A DNA stretch of 64,000 nucleotides from Pseudomonadota bacterium (GTDB lineage Bacteria > Myxococcota_A > UBA796 > GCA-2862545), in NCBI GenBank assembly GCA_947505245.1, contig CANNIZ010000016.1:30846-94845 (forward strand), given 5' to 3'. Shown one piece after another: positions 27,914-35,864 of the stretch; within the stretch, counting starts at the first letter, position 1, and each line of letters starts with the position of its first letter. The notes beneath the pieces are model-generated. The model did not search any database. It saw only the letters and a program-made list of their open reading frames with translations, and was not told the DNA's origin. Position numbers and translations under genes: made by a program.

Positions 27914-30066
27914 GTGAGCTCCAAGCGGGCCGGCGCAACCCGAAGAAACCGCGCCACGACGAGCAGTCCAAGGCTCACCAGTTGCCCGACCGCCACCAAC
28001 AGAGACACGTGCCCGATCAGGAAGGCCCAGAACAACGTCGCAAGGAACAGCGCTCCGGACGACAACACGAGCGCGCGCCGGGCGCGCCCGACCAGCGCCC
28101 CCTGCCGTTTTCGCGTCTCGGAGAGCCACACGGGAACCACCTTCCGGGGGAGTTTCTCGGGGATCGCCCCAGGCGCGAGTCCGAGGCGCCGAAGCTTCAC
28201 GTCATCCGCCCGAACCGCCTCGAGCGCCTCCATCGTCGCGTTGTATCCGAGGGCGATCAGCTCAGGCATCGCCTCGAACTCGACGATGCCGTACGGCCGT
28301 ACGTCGGGGTCGATTCGCAGGTCGGGCACCGCCTGGTGACCGCGCGCGGCGGACGAAAGCGTCATTGTGTGCACCACGATCGCGCCGATGTTTGGCGCCT
28401 TGCGAGGACTCAGCATCGGGTGCAGCAGCGACAACAGCACTTCGCGGTTGTTCGGCAGGTCGACGACGTCATCGCCAAGCAGGTTCGACTTCGGCGGGCT
28501 CACATTCACGAGAATTGTGGCGCCACGGTGCAACTGCTTCATCACCGCGACGGGCGTGTTGTCGACCACGCCACCGTCCACCAATACCCGACCGCGGTCC
28601 ACGAGGGGCGGCAACACGCCCGGCAGCGCCGTCGTCGCTCGCACACCCTTCCAAACGCGACCGCGACGATGCACGACCATCTCGCCGCGCTCGATGTCAC
28701 ACGACACCGCAAACCACGGGAGCCAAAGGTCCTCGACGTCCGCCTCGCCGTTCAGGAACCGCGCGAGCCCGTCGATCGCGTCCTTTCGAATCATGGACGA
28801 ATACGGAAGATCGTATTGTTGGAACGGGGCGAGCCCGACGAAACCGTCCCAGAACCGCTGCGTCATCTCGCGGACGCTCACCTCGGTGGCGACGAGCGCA
28901 CCGACGCCCGCGCCTGCGCTCGTACCTCCGACCAGGTCGATCGGGACGCCGACCTCCATCAACGCCTGAATCGCGCCGAGGTGGGCCCCGCCGCGCGCGC
29001 CGCCGCCGCCGAGCACGAGCCCCACGGCGCGGTCCGTGACGAGGCGGGCGAGCCGCGCCATGTGGACGTCGTCGCCGATGCACACGTGGTACACGCGCTG
29101 CACGTGCGGCCGCCACGCGAGCCAGTCCGCCGTGCCGGTCGGGCGGTCCTTGCTGTTCGGGTGCACAAGGATCAGGATCGTCTCGACGGACGCGGTGCTC
29201 ACGTTCTGCGCGACGAAGCGCTCCACCTCGCCGGGCTCGAGCGCCGGTCCCGCGTTCGCGAGCACGAAGATGCGGTCCGCCTGCCGCAAACACCGCCAGG
29301 TCCAAGGCGTCGCGGTGTTGTCGCTCTCGAGCAGCACGTACCGGTGGGTCCGCTCCTGCTCCAAGCACCACCGCGCGAAGCTCCGGTCGATCTCGTCCCA
29401 CTCGTCGATGTCGTCGTGTTTCGCGCCCGGACCCGCGACCGATTCGACCTCATCCGCCGCGATGTACTCCACCGTGTCGATGCGCGCGATCGCCTCGCCG
29501 AGTCGCTTCGCGAACGCCGCCAACGGCGCCGTGGGGTCGGCGGGGACGACGGCGAGCACCTCGGCGCTCGGCCGGAACACGCTCTCCCCGCGCTCGAACG
29601 CGACGTGCCGGAGCAGCGATCGCGCGAGGTTCTTCCATAGGCGCGGGTGTTGATCCGCGAGGGCGCGAAACACCTCGAGCGACACCACCCCAACTTCGGT
29701 GTCCTGCGCGGCGCCGACGCGGTGATCGTGCGTGCCGTCGCCCTGCACCTCGACGTCACCCAACACCGCCCCGACGGGCAGGTCCTCGATCACGGGCCTG
29801 CGACCGGTCGCCTCGTCGGGCTCGTCGAACACGCGCAGGCGTCCGTGCAGCACGAACCACAGCGCCGAACATTGATCCCCGGACTCGACGAGCACCGTTC
29901 CGCCCGGCGCGTACTGCCACGACAGCGCGGCGATCAACGCGTCACGACCCTCGGACTCGAGGCCCTCGAACATACGCGAAGCGGCGACCATCGCTTCAAC
30001 GTCCGCAGGTGGCGGCGCCGTCTTGCTCGGCGCGAGGACGCCGATCGTGGTGGGCCTGCGGCTCAA
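27910..30066 (-). CDS. NTE-like patatin phospholipase with cNMP-binding domain
   Basis: This is a protein of about 718 residues. Residues 25-150 are a cyclic-nucleotide-binding fold (LSWQYAPGGTVLVESGDQC, LPVGAVLGDVEV). A Rossmann-like middle (ESDNTATPWTWRCLRQADRI) precedes the patatin domain with glycine loop LVLGGGGARGGAHLG, nucleophile elbow GGTSAGAG and catalytic Asp in VLVDGGVVDNTPV. Two C-terminal hydrophobic segments could anchor it. The arrangement is that of bacterial neuropathy-target-esterase relatives, which deacylate phospholipids or lysophospholipids. The TTG at 30066 overlaps the upstream TGA (TTGA); the ATG at 29991, at the cNMP domain edge, is an alternative. The frame beyond 30066 is a shadow. 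Confidence 0.85.
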   Translation of the reverse strand: MSRRPTTIGVLAPSKTAPPPADVEAMVAASRMFEGLESEGRDALIAALSWQYAPGGTVLVESGDQCSALWFVLHGRLRVFDEPDEATGRRPVIEDLPVGAVLGDVEVQGDGTHDHRVGAAQDTEVGVVSLEVFRALADQHPRLWKNLARSLLRHVAFERGESVFRPSAEVLAVVPADPTAPLAAFAKRLGEAIARIDTVEYIAADEVESVAGPGAKHDDIDEWDEIDRSFARWCLEQERTHRYVLLESDNTATPWTWRCLRQADRIFVLANAGPALEPGEVERFVAQNVSTASVETILILVHPNSKDRPTGTADWLAWRPHVQRVYHVCIGDDVHMARLARLVTDRAVGLVLGGGGARGGAHLGAIQALMEVGVPIDLVGGTSAGAGVGALVATEVSVREMTQRFWDGFVGLAPFQQYDLPYSSMIRKDAIDGLARFLNGEADVEDLWLPWFAVSCDIERGEMVVHRRGRVWKGVRATTALPGVLPPLVDRGRVLVDGGVVDNTPVAVMKQLHRGATILVNVSPPKSNLLGDDVVDLPNNREVLLSLLHPMLSPRKAPNIGAIVVHTMTLSSAARGHQAVPDLRIDPDVRPYGIVEFEAMPELIALGYNATMEALEAVRADDVKLRRLGLAPGAIPEKLPRKVVPVWLSETRKRQGALVGRARRALVLSSGALFLATLFWAFLIGHVSLLVAVGQLVSLGLLVVARFLRVAPARLELT

Positions 30067-31478
30067 AAGCAGATCGACCGGATCAAGTTGTCGAGCGGCA
30101 CCAACGCCTTGCCTTCCGCCGACAACCGGGCGTCCAGCGCGCCGAGATCCGCGGCAAACTGCTTGCCGGCGCCCTCCGCGGCGCTGCCCGCGGGGAAGCC
30201 GTACGCCTCGGACGAGGTCGCCAGGCGAAGATCGAGGCCCGTGGTGGGAGGACGGTAGTCCCCGAAGTTGTTGATGAACGCGAGGAACCGGTACCGATCG
30301 TAGGCGCTCGCGCCTTTCGCGAGATCCTCGATCGACGTCGCGACCTCGCTCGTGCCGTACCGACGCCCCCACGCGACGTACGTGAGATGGTCGGCCGCGT
30401 GCGCGACGCCCATGTGCCACACGATCATCGCGAGGGCCCGCTGCATCGGGATCGTCGCGAACCCCGGGTACCAGGGCTCGACCGTGGCCGCCCACGCCGC
30501 GTACGCGTCGGCTTCGAGTTCGGGCATCAGCCGACCCACGAACGCGTCGATCACCTCGAAGTACGCGACGAGGTAGTCGAAGTACGCCAATCGACGATCC
30601 AGCCGCTCGGGCAACGTGAAGTGGTCCGCCGAGCGATGGTACCTGCCCGCCTCCTCCATCAGCGCCTTGCGCATGTCCGGCGCGGTGATCGGCAACGCGT
30701 ACCAGGGCACCATGCGTTTGCCGGACGCGGGCGAATTGTCCACTGAGCGCTGAATCCACAGCCCCGCGTGGTTGTGGCGATTTGTGAACCGCGTGTGGGG
30801 CGCGAGCAGTCGGTACACGTTCGTGTCCCGCGGCAACGACGCGTGCACCGTGGCCGCCACGACGTCCGGCAGCCAGAAATGCGACCACGCGTGGCCCTCA
30901 GCCGGCACCCACACCGACACCATGCCGATCAGCTTTCGTTTTGCGCCCAGCCACAACGCGTCGCCCGGCCGGTGTACCCGCCCCTGCGCGTCGTGGAGCT
31001 CAAATCGACCGGACGGGACATCGAAAACGAACTTTGTGATGTCGAACCGGTCGGCGTTGAACCAGCGGCCGTTCCGAATGCTCGCGCAGTCCAACACCCA
31101 GGCATCATCGGCGTCCGTGCGGTGGATCAGGAACGCGACCGGCGACGACATGAAGTCCCGGGCCAGATCCGCGTCGGAAACCGCTTCGGCCGTATTCTCA
31201 CCGGTGACGGCCCGCGCTGCTTCCCAACAGGAATCCAACGCGAGGACCGCGACGTAGGCCGCGCTGCGGTGCTCGAGGTAGTCCAGCTCGACGGGAGGAT
31301 CGATCTTCGTCGCTGTCGGCAGATCCGCCGTGGTCGGGTCGCGGCCGAGCATCTGCGGGACCTCCGGCGCGGTCTGGGCAGCCGCCAACGCCTTGCGCAG
31401 GCCCGAGCCGAACAACACGTGAATCGGCAGGAAGGCAGGGAGCAGGGCTGAATAGACGACGGAAGTGGCAAGACTCAA
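30063..31478 (-). CDS. Divergent lipoxygenase-family protein
   Basis: This 471-residue protein starts with TTG at 31478, with GGAGGAG 6 bases upstream. It has no PLAT-like domain. The central segment HAWSHFWLPDVV...YRLLAPH aligns with the lipoxygenase HWLxTHxxxEPF...YKLLxPH block, but H196 and H200 are one residue closer than usual. The second metal motif is AHAADH (H360, H364), so the usual Asn is His, as in some animal enzymes. The C-terminus is IRSICF; the terminal isoleucine ligand is not the last residue. I infer a lipoxygenase fold with altered or lost iron chemistry. It is the first gene of the overlapping trio with patatin and GAF protein. Confidence 0.65.
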   Translation of the reverse strand: MSLATSVVYSALLPAFLPIHVLFGSGLRKALAAAQTAPEVPQMLGRDPTTADLPTATKIDPPVELDYLEHRSAAYVAVLALDSCWEAARAVTGENTAEAVSDADLARDFMSSPVAFLIHRTDADDAWVLDCASIRNGRWFNADRFDITKFVFDVPSGRFELHDAQGRVHRPGDALWLGAKRKLIGMVSVWVPAEGHAWSHFWLPDVVAATVHASLPRDTNVYRLLAPHTRFTNRHNHAGLWIQRSVDNSPASGKRMVPWYALPITAPDMRKALMEEAGRYHRSADHFTLPERLDRRLAYFDYLVAYFEVIDAFVGRLMPELEADAYAAWAATVEPWYPGFATIPMQRALAMIVWHMGVAHAADHLTYVAWGRRYGTSEVATSIEDLAKGASAYDRYRFLAFINNFGDYRPPTTGLDLRLATSSEAYGFPAGSAAEGAGKQFAADLGALDARLSAEGKALVPLDNLIRSICF

Positions 31479-31533
31479 GCGCGACTCCTCCGACGCGCGT
31501 TGTACCGCACTCCGCGGCCATCCGTCAAAGGGC

Positions 31534-32883
31534 CTAGGACGGCGGCGGCGTGAACAGCCACGTGAAACCGAACGTGGTGCCCGTCTGGAGCGACATGCCC
31601 TTGCACAGCATGCTGTCCGGCTCGGCCACGCAGTCCGCCTGTAGCTTCAGCAGGGGGTCCCGCGTCACCACGAGGCTCTCTTTGAGCGTGAACCGCGGGC
31701 TCAACTTGAGCTCAAGCCCGAAGGTGTTTCGGACCACAGCCTCGGTCTCCACCGCGTCGATGATCGATCCCTGCTTGGGCGTGAGCGTCGGCAGGAACTC
31801 GCCCGTATCCTTTACTTTGAGGACGCCCTTCTCGTACCCGATGCGAACGCGGAACGACGCCTGACCGCGCGAGATGTCGCACGACGCGCCAGCGGGGAGC
31901 GTGGTGCCCTCGCAGTCACCGCCGTCCGTCAATACGAGCGCGCGGTAGTTCCAGATCGGCGCCACGCTCGCATCAAACAGGAATCCCTTGCTGCCGTCGA
32001 GGATGTCGACCTTGGCTCCGAACGGCGCCACCTCGAGGTCCGCGAGCAGGTTGGACACCGGGTTGCGCTCGATGTCCCCAAACAGGAACACGGTGAGGTT
32101 CGGAAACAAGTCATTGTAGTCGAGCCCGAACTTCAGGTTCGAGTACTGGTTCGTCAATTCGCCCTTCGACTTGCCGACCTGGTACAGGGCTGAAAATCGC
32201 ACCTCGAGCGGGTCCTTGTCGTACGTGCCGGGCTTCGGCTTGCGCGCGATATTGAACCCGACCTTGATGTCCGACGTGGTCACATCCGAATTGGACCCAT
32301 AGCCGGCGTCCACGCCAAAGCTGATGCCGGCCGGGATGAACGGCGCCACCGGCGGCGGCGCGCGATCCCCGACCACGCGGTCGACCAGGACCCCGCTCTC
32401 GTCGCGCGTCTCGATCGTGGCCGGGGTTCCGTAGGCGTCCCACGTCCAAGCCGTCGTCAGCGTCTTCTTACCCTCCACGACGACGCGCGTTGAAGGGTTC
32501 CCACCCGTCCACGTCCACGTCTCCCGTCGCGACTCGACGCCATCGGTCAACACGACCTCCGACAGCACGTGCGTGTCCGCGTCGAACGTCCGCGTCGTCA
32601 CGGTTGTGTGGCCGGCGGCGACCGCGGTCTCGGACACGATGTTCCCAGCGTCATCGTACGTGTACGTGGTCTCCTCTGAAAGCACGCCACCTTCGAGGAC
32701 GAGGCGGCGAACCACGCGACCGGCGGTGTCGAAAACCTCGCGCTGCTCCCGAGGTCCCATCGGCGCAGCGACCGCGGGCGCCGCGACGGCGGGAGCCGCG
32801 TCGGGGGTCGCTGGTTCCGCCACCGGCGGCGGAGAGAGCGCAGGCACGTCGTCCGACGCGCTCACAAGAAACAGCGGAATCAC
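31534..32883 (-). CDS. Outer-membrane beta-barrel protein (DUF481-like) with YD-type repeats
   Basis: This 449-residue protein starts with GTG at 32883, overlapping the OmpA TGA (GTGA) with GAGGAGG 8 bases upstream. A Pro/Ala-rich linker is followed by Tyr-Asp-type repeats (TYTYDDAGNIVSE, AWTWDAYGTPATIE) like short RHS/YD elements. The C-terminal 260 residues show alternating amphipathic strands (KVGFNIARKP, EVRFSALYQVGKSKG, LKFGLDYNDLFPNL, FGDIERNP) typical of DUF481-like barrels. A cleavable signal is short and not clear. It is the last gene of the surface operon; function is unknown, possibly a porin or anchor for the OmpA/TSP3 proteins. Confidence 0.65.
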   Translation of the reverse strand: MIPLFLVSASDDVPALSPPPVAEPATPDAAPAVAAPAVAAPMGPREQREVFDTAGRVVRRLVLEGGVLSEETTYTYDDAGNIVSETAVAAGHTTVTTRTFDADTHVLSEVVLTDGVESRRETWTWTGGNPSTRVVVEGKKTLTTAWTWDAYGTPATIETRDESGVLVDRVVGDRAPPPVAPFIPAGISFGVDAGYGSNSDVTTSDIKVGFNIARKPKPGTYDKDPLEVRFSALYQVGKSKGELTNQYSNLKFGLDYNDLFPNLTVFLFGDIERNPVSNLLADLEVAPFGAKVDILDGSKGFLFDASVAPIWNYRALVLTDGGDCEGTTLPAGASCDISRGQASFRVRIGYEKGVLKVKDTGEFLPTLTPKQGSIIDAVETEAVVRNTFGLELKLSPRFTLKESLVVTRDPLLKLQADCVAEPDSMLCKGMSLQTGTTFGFTWLFTPPPS

Positions 32884-34733
32884 GGAATTACCTCCTCATC
32901 AAATACGAACTCGACGCGCCGATTCGTCTTCTGTCCATCAGCGGTCTCGTTTCCAACCACAGGTCGCGTATCGCCAAAGCCCTGCGCCGTCAGCCAGTCG
33001 ACTGGCACACCCTTCCTCACCAGGTACGTGCGAACCGCGTCTGCGCGCTGTTGCGACAACGTCAGGTTTTGCACGGGATTGCCTTGATTGTCGGTGTGGC
33101 CTTCGATGTGAATCGGGTGGAATTTGCCCGAGATGATCGCCGCCGCGAGATCGTCAAGGACCAGCAGCGAGGCGGCGGCGATGGTCGCCTTTCCCGAATC
33201 AAAGTTGATTCGGCCGGTCTGCAGGCGATCGGCCTGCACCTTGACGTCGCTGCGCGGCATGACGGACGCGACCTGGACGGGCTCGCCCTTCACGACCGTA
33301 AGCGTCTGGACCTGCGGCAGGTAGCCCTCGGCTTCGACGCGGATCTCGAACGTCCCGCCGCCGACCGGGAGCGGCTGGCCAGGCACGAGCTCCACAGTGC
33401 CCTCGGGTGAACAATACGCCGGCCCGGACAGGAACGTCACCTTCGCGCCCTTCAACGGCTGCCCCGCGTCATCGCGGAGGTCAAACGCCACCGGGGTCTC
33501 GCGCACCGCTTCCATGACGATCTGCACGGCCGCGGCTTCCTTGCCGGTGACGACCTCCTGCTTTGCGCGCAGGCAATCCCCCTGCTCGGCCGAGATCGTC
33601 CACGGCTCCTTGCCGGAGAAGCGCGGGTCGATCACGCGCGCGCGGCTCTCGCCGCCGTAATCGAACTCAGAGCCCTGTGGGCCCGCGACGTGCACAACTG
33701 CGCCGTCGACGGGCTTTCCGTCGGGTCCGACCATCGTGAACGTGACGTGCGGCACGTCCTTCTCGATCACCGCGTCCGACGCGGGGTCCGACTTCGCGTC
33801 CTCGACGAGGAAGTGAATCGCCGCCCATTGAATCTGGAGGTCGGGGCTCTCGAGCGCCTTGGCGACCGCCGCCTTGCCAGCCTCGGGGTAGGCCTCCGCG
33901 AGGGCCCACACGGCCTTTCGCTGCATATACCCCTGCATCGCCGGGTCGGGCGTCGCGAACAGCGTCTCGAGTTCGGCCTGAACCTCAGGCGTCGGAGGAA
34001 GCGACGCGAGGCCCGTCACGGCGTTCCCGCGACGGCTCGCCGGCAGATCGGGATCGTTCGCGATCTCCACCAATGCAGCCTGAAGCTCCGTCGCCGGTGC
34101 GACGCTCTGCAAATCGGCGACCGTCGCCGGGTCTTCGTAGGCGCTCAGCAATTCGAGGATGAGCTCGCGCGTGGTGGGCGGAGGGACGGGACCGAGGCGC
34201 ATCGCAAACGAGACACCAAACGAGAAATTGTGCGACGGCTGCGGCGCCGGGCCGAACCGCGACGAGATCGAGTCGGCGAGGTCCACCCGCACCTTCGCGC
34301 GGTCCCCGTAGCGATACTTTGCGCCGAGGCCCACGCGCCAGGCGGCGTCCGTGTCGCTGCCGAGCGCCGAAGATGACTCGCCGAGGTATTCGGCGCCGAC
34401 ACCGACGAACGGCTGGAACCGAGCGCGCGGGTTCCCGAGCCACGGGCCCCCGACGAACTGCAGCCCGAAGCCGTGGACGAGGGCTGCGCTGGACGTATCG
34501 AGCGTCACGCCCGTGCCCAGGTGGAAGTTCGCCTCGGCTCCAGCGAACGCGAGCGCGTACACGCCGAAGCGGCCAGAGACGCCCGCTGTCGGGCTGATCG
34601 CCTCGTGCAGGTTGGCCTGATCGTACAATTCGTGGTTCGGCGACAGGACGACGGTCTCAGCGCCGACCGACGCCTCCCCTTCGAACGACCGCGCGTAGGA
34701 CGCCACCGTAAACAATGCGAGTTGCGTGAGCAT
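32880..34733 (-). CDS. OmpA-family outer membrane protein
   Basis: This 617-residue protein begins MLTQLALFTVASYARS, a short signal, then a barrel-like region to about residue 190 (glycine and aromatic alternation, FQPFVGVGAEYLG, WRVGLGAKYRYGD). A helical HEAT-like stretch follows (190-320), then two Ig/CarboxypepD-like beta modules (320-480). The C-terminal OmpA peptidoglycan-binding domain has INFDSGKATI, HIEGHTDNQGNP, LSQQRADAVRTYL and KTNRRVEFVF. It would tie the outer-membrane complex to peptidoglycan. The ATG at 34733 has GGAG 7 bases upstream and lies 3 bases after the protease stop. Confidence 0.82.
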   Translation of the reverse strand: MLTQLALFTVASYARSFEGEASVGAETVVLSPNHELYDQANLHEAISPTAGVSGRFGVYALAFAGAEANFHLGTGVTLDTSSAALVHGFGLQFVGGPWLGNPRARFQPFVGVGAEYLGESSSALGSDTDAAWRVGLGAKYRYGDRAKVRVDLADSISSRFGPAPQPSHNFSFGVSFAMRLGPVPPPTTRELILELLSAYEDPATVADLQSVAPATELQAALVEIANDPDLPASRRGNAVTGLASLPPTPEVQAELETLFATPDPAMQGYMQRKAVWALAEAYPEAGKAAVAKALESPDLQIQWAAIHFLVEDAKSDPASDAVIEKDVPHVTFTMVGPDGKPVDGAVVHVAGPQGSEFDYGGESRARVIDPRFSGKEPWTISAEQGDCLRAKQEVVTGKEAAAVQIVMEAVRETPVAFDLRDDAGQPLKGAKVTFLSGPAYCSPEGTVELVPGQPLPVGGGTFEIRVEAEGYLPQVQTLTVVKGEPVQVASVMPRSDVKVQADRLQTGRINFDSGKATIAAASLLVLDDLAAAIISGKFHPIHIEGHTDNQGNPVQNLTLSQQRADAVRTYLVRKGVPVDWLTAQGFGDTRPVVGNETADGQKTNRRVEFVFDEEVIP

Positions 34734-34736
34734 GAT

Positions 34737-35864
34737 CTACTCCGCCGCCACGGAGTTTCGGAGCAGCCACGCCTGTTCCGGCGACAGCGGGCGATCGACA
34801 TCCTTCTTCAACGTCCACCACATGACGTTGTTGGCACCGCCCGATTCGAGGCACTCGTGGCTGCTCAGAATGCCGTTCACGTTCGGGTCCACGGTGCATT
34901 GTGGGGTGTCACCCATGGGGTCGAACTTCCCGCCGCGCTTCTCGGTGGTGTGGTACAGGCCCGCGTAGTGCGCGAGCTCGTGCGTCAGGATCTTTGCGAC
35001 ATCCGCCGGAAACGACATCAAATCGATCGCTCCGACCACCAGCCCGGACTTGGACGTGCCCGGCAGACCCGCGAGCCCCGGAGGGCCAGCCGACATTCCG
35101 AGCACCGTCGAGCCACCCGCCGACGAATTGCTGATCTCCTGGACGAGGAACACCGAGATCACCCGCTTGGTGGGCGGCGCAGACTGCCGCAACAGCGCAT
35201 TGAACTCCGACATGTCGTCGTCGGACATGTCGAGCACGGTGTACTTCGCGACGTCTCCCGGAAAGTCGCGGTAACCGACCTCGACCGTGATCCCGGCCTG
35301 ACCGAGCTCCTTTCGCATCGTCTTCACGAATTCCTGAAACTGCTCGTGCGTGGCCGCCGTGCTCGCGTCGAGCCCGCCGAGGCCGACGAATACGAACTCG
35401 ATCCCGATCTTCGCAGTCTCGCCGGCCGGGCTCGAGCGCAGGATCGCGCCGCAATCGGCCCCGCCGCTGTTCCCTTCGGACATCATGTAGCTGATCTTCC
35501 ACGTCCCAGGAGCGAACTCCTGGCGCGGCGTGATCGGGTACACGAACGCGGACGTGTCGTCGACGTAGCCGGCGCGGATCTCGTATTTTTCCGGCTCGTC
35601 GCCGTTGTACAGCGTCTTTCCGCTCGGATCGACGACCTGGTAGGGCGCCCCCAGCGCGGTGTCGCCGTAGTTCCCGCAATACGCCACCATCGACGTCGTG
35701 CCCGACGGGATGGCGATCTCGAGCAGCGGTGTGGAGCCCCCGTCCGCCGGCAAGTCGTGGTGCCCAAGGTCGATGTAGACCAGGTCGGCGTCATCCGGAA
35801 AGTCTGCGCCCACGAGGAGCGTTGCAGCGGCGACCATGGTCGCAATCGAGAACCTACGCTTCAC
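34737..35864 (-). CDS. Secreted metzincin zinc protease (M43-like)
   Basis: This 375-residue protein has a signal peptide (MKRRFSIATMVAAATLLVGA). The extended zinc motif HELAHYAGLYH (HExxHxxGxxH) and a following GDTPQC plus NNVMWW (Met-turn) match cytophagalysin/pappalysin-type metzincins. About 250 residues precede the catalytic core and form a beta-rich N-terminal domain. It should act outside the inner membrane; substrates are unknown, but the neighbouring repeat-rich surface proteins are possible targets. The GTG at 35864 has CGGAGGG 7 bases upstream and overlaps the upstream gene by 11 bases. Confidence 0.78.
   Translation of the reverse strand: MKRRFSIATMVAAATLLVGADFPDDADLVYIDLGHHDLPADGGSTPLLEIAIPSGTTSMVAYCGNYGDTALGAPYQVVDPSGKTLYNGDEPEKYEIRAGYVDDTSAFVYPITPRQEFAPGTWKISYMMSEGNSGGADCGAILRSSPAGETAKIGIEFVFVGLGGLDASTAATHEQFQEFVKTMRKELGQAGITVEVGYRDFPGDVAKYTVLDMSDDDMSEFNALLRQSAPPTKRVISVFLVQEISNSSAGGSTVLGMSAGPPGLAGLPGTSKSGLVVGAIDLMSFPADVAKILTHELAHYAGLYHTTEKRGGKFDPMGDTPQCTVDPNVNGILSSHECLESGGANNVMWWTLKKDVDRPLSPEQAWLLRNSVAAE

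Noticed and set aside
30067..30888. N-terminal extension of the patatin frame
   Set aside because: The extension lies entirely within the upstream lipoxygenase-like gene and translates to Arg/Gly/His-rich sequence; a TTGA coupled start at 30066 or ATG 29991 is better.
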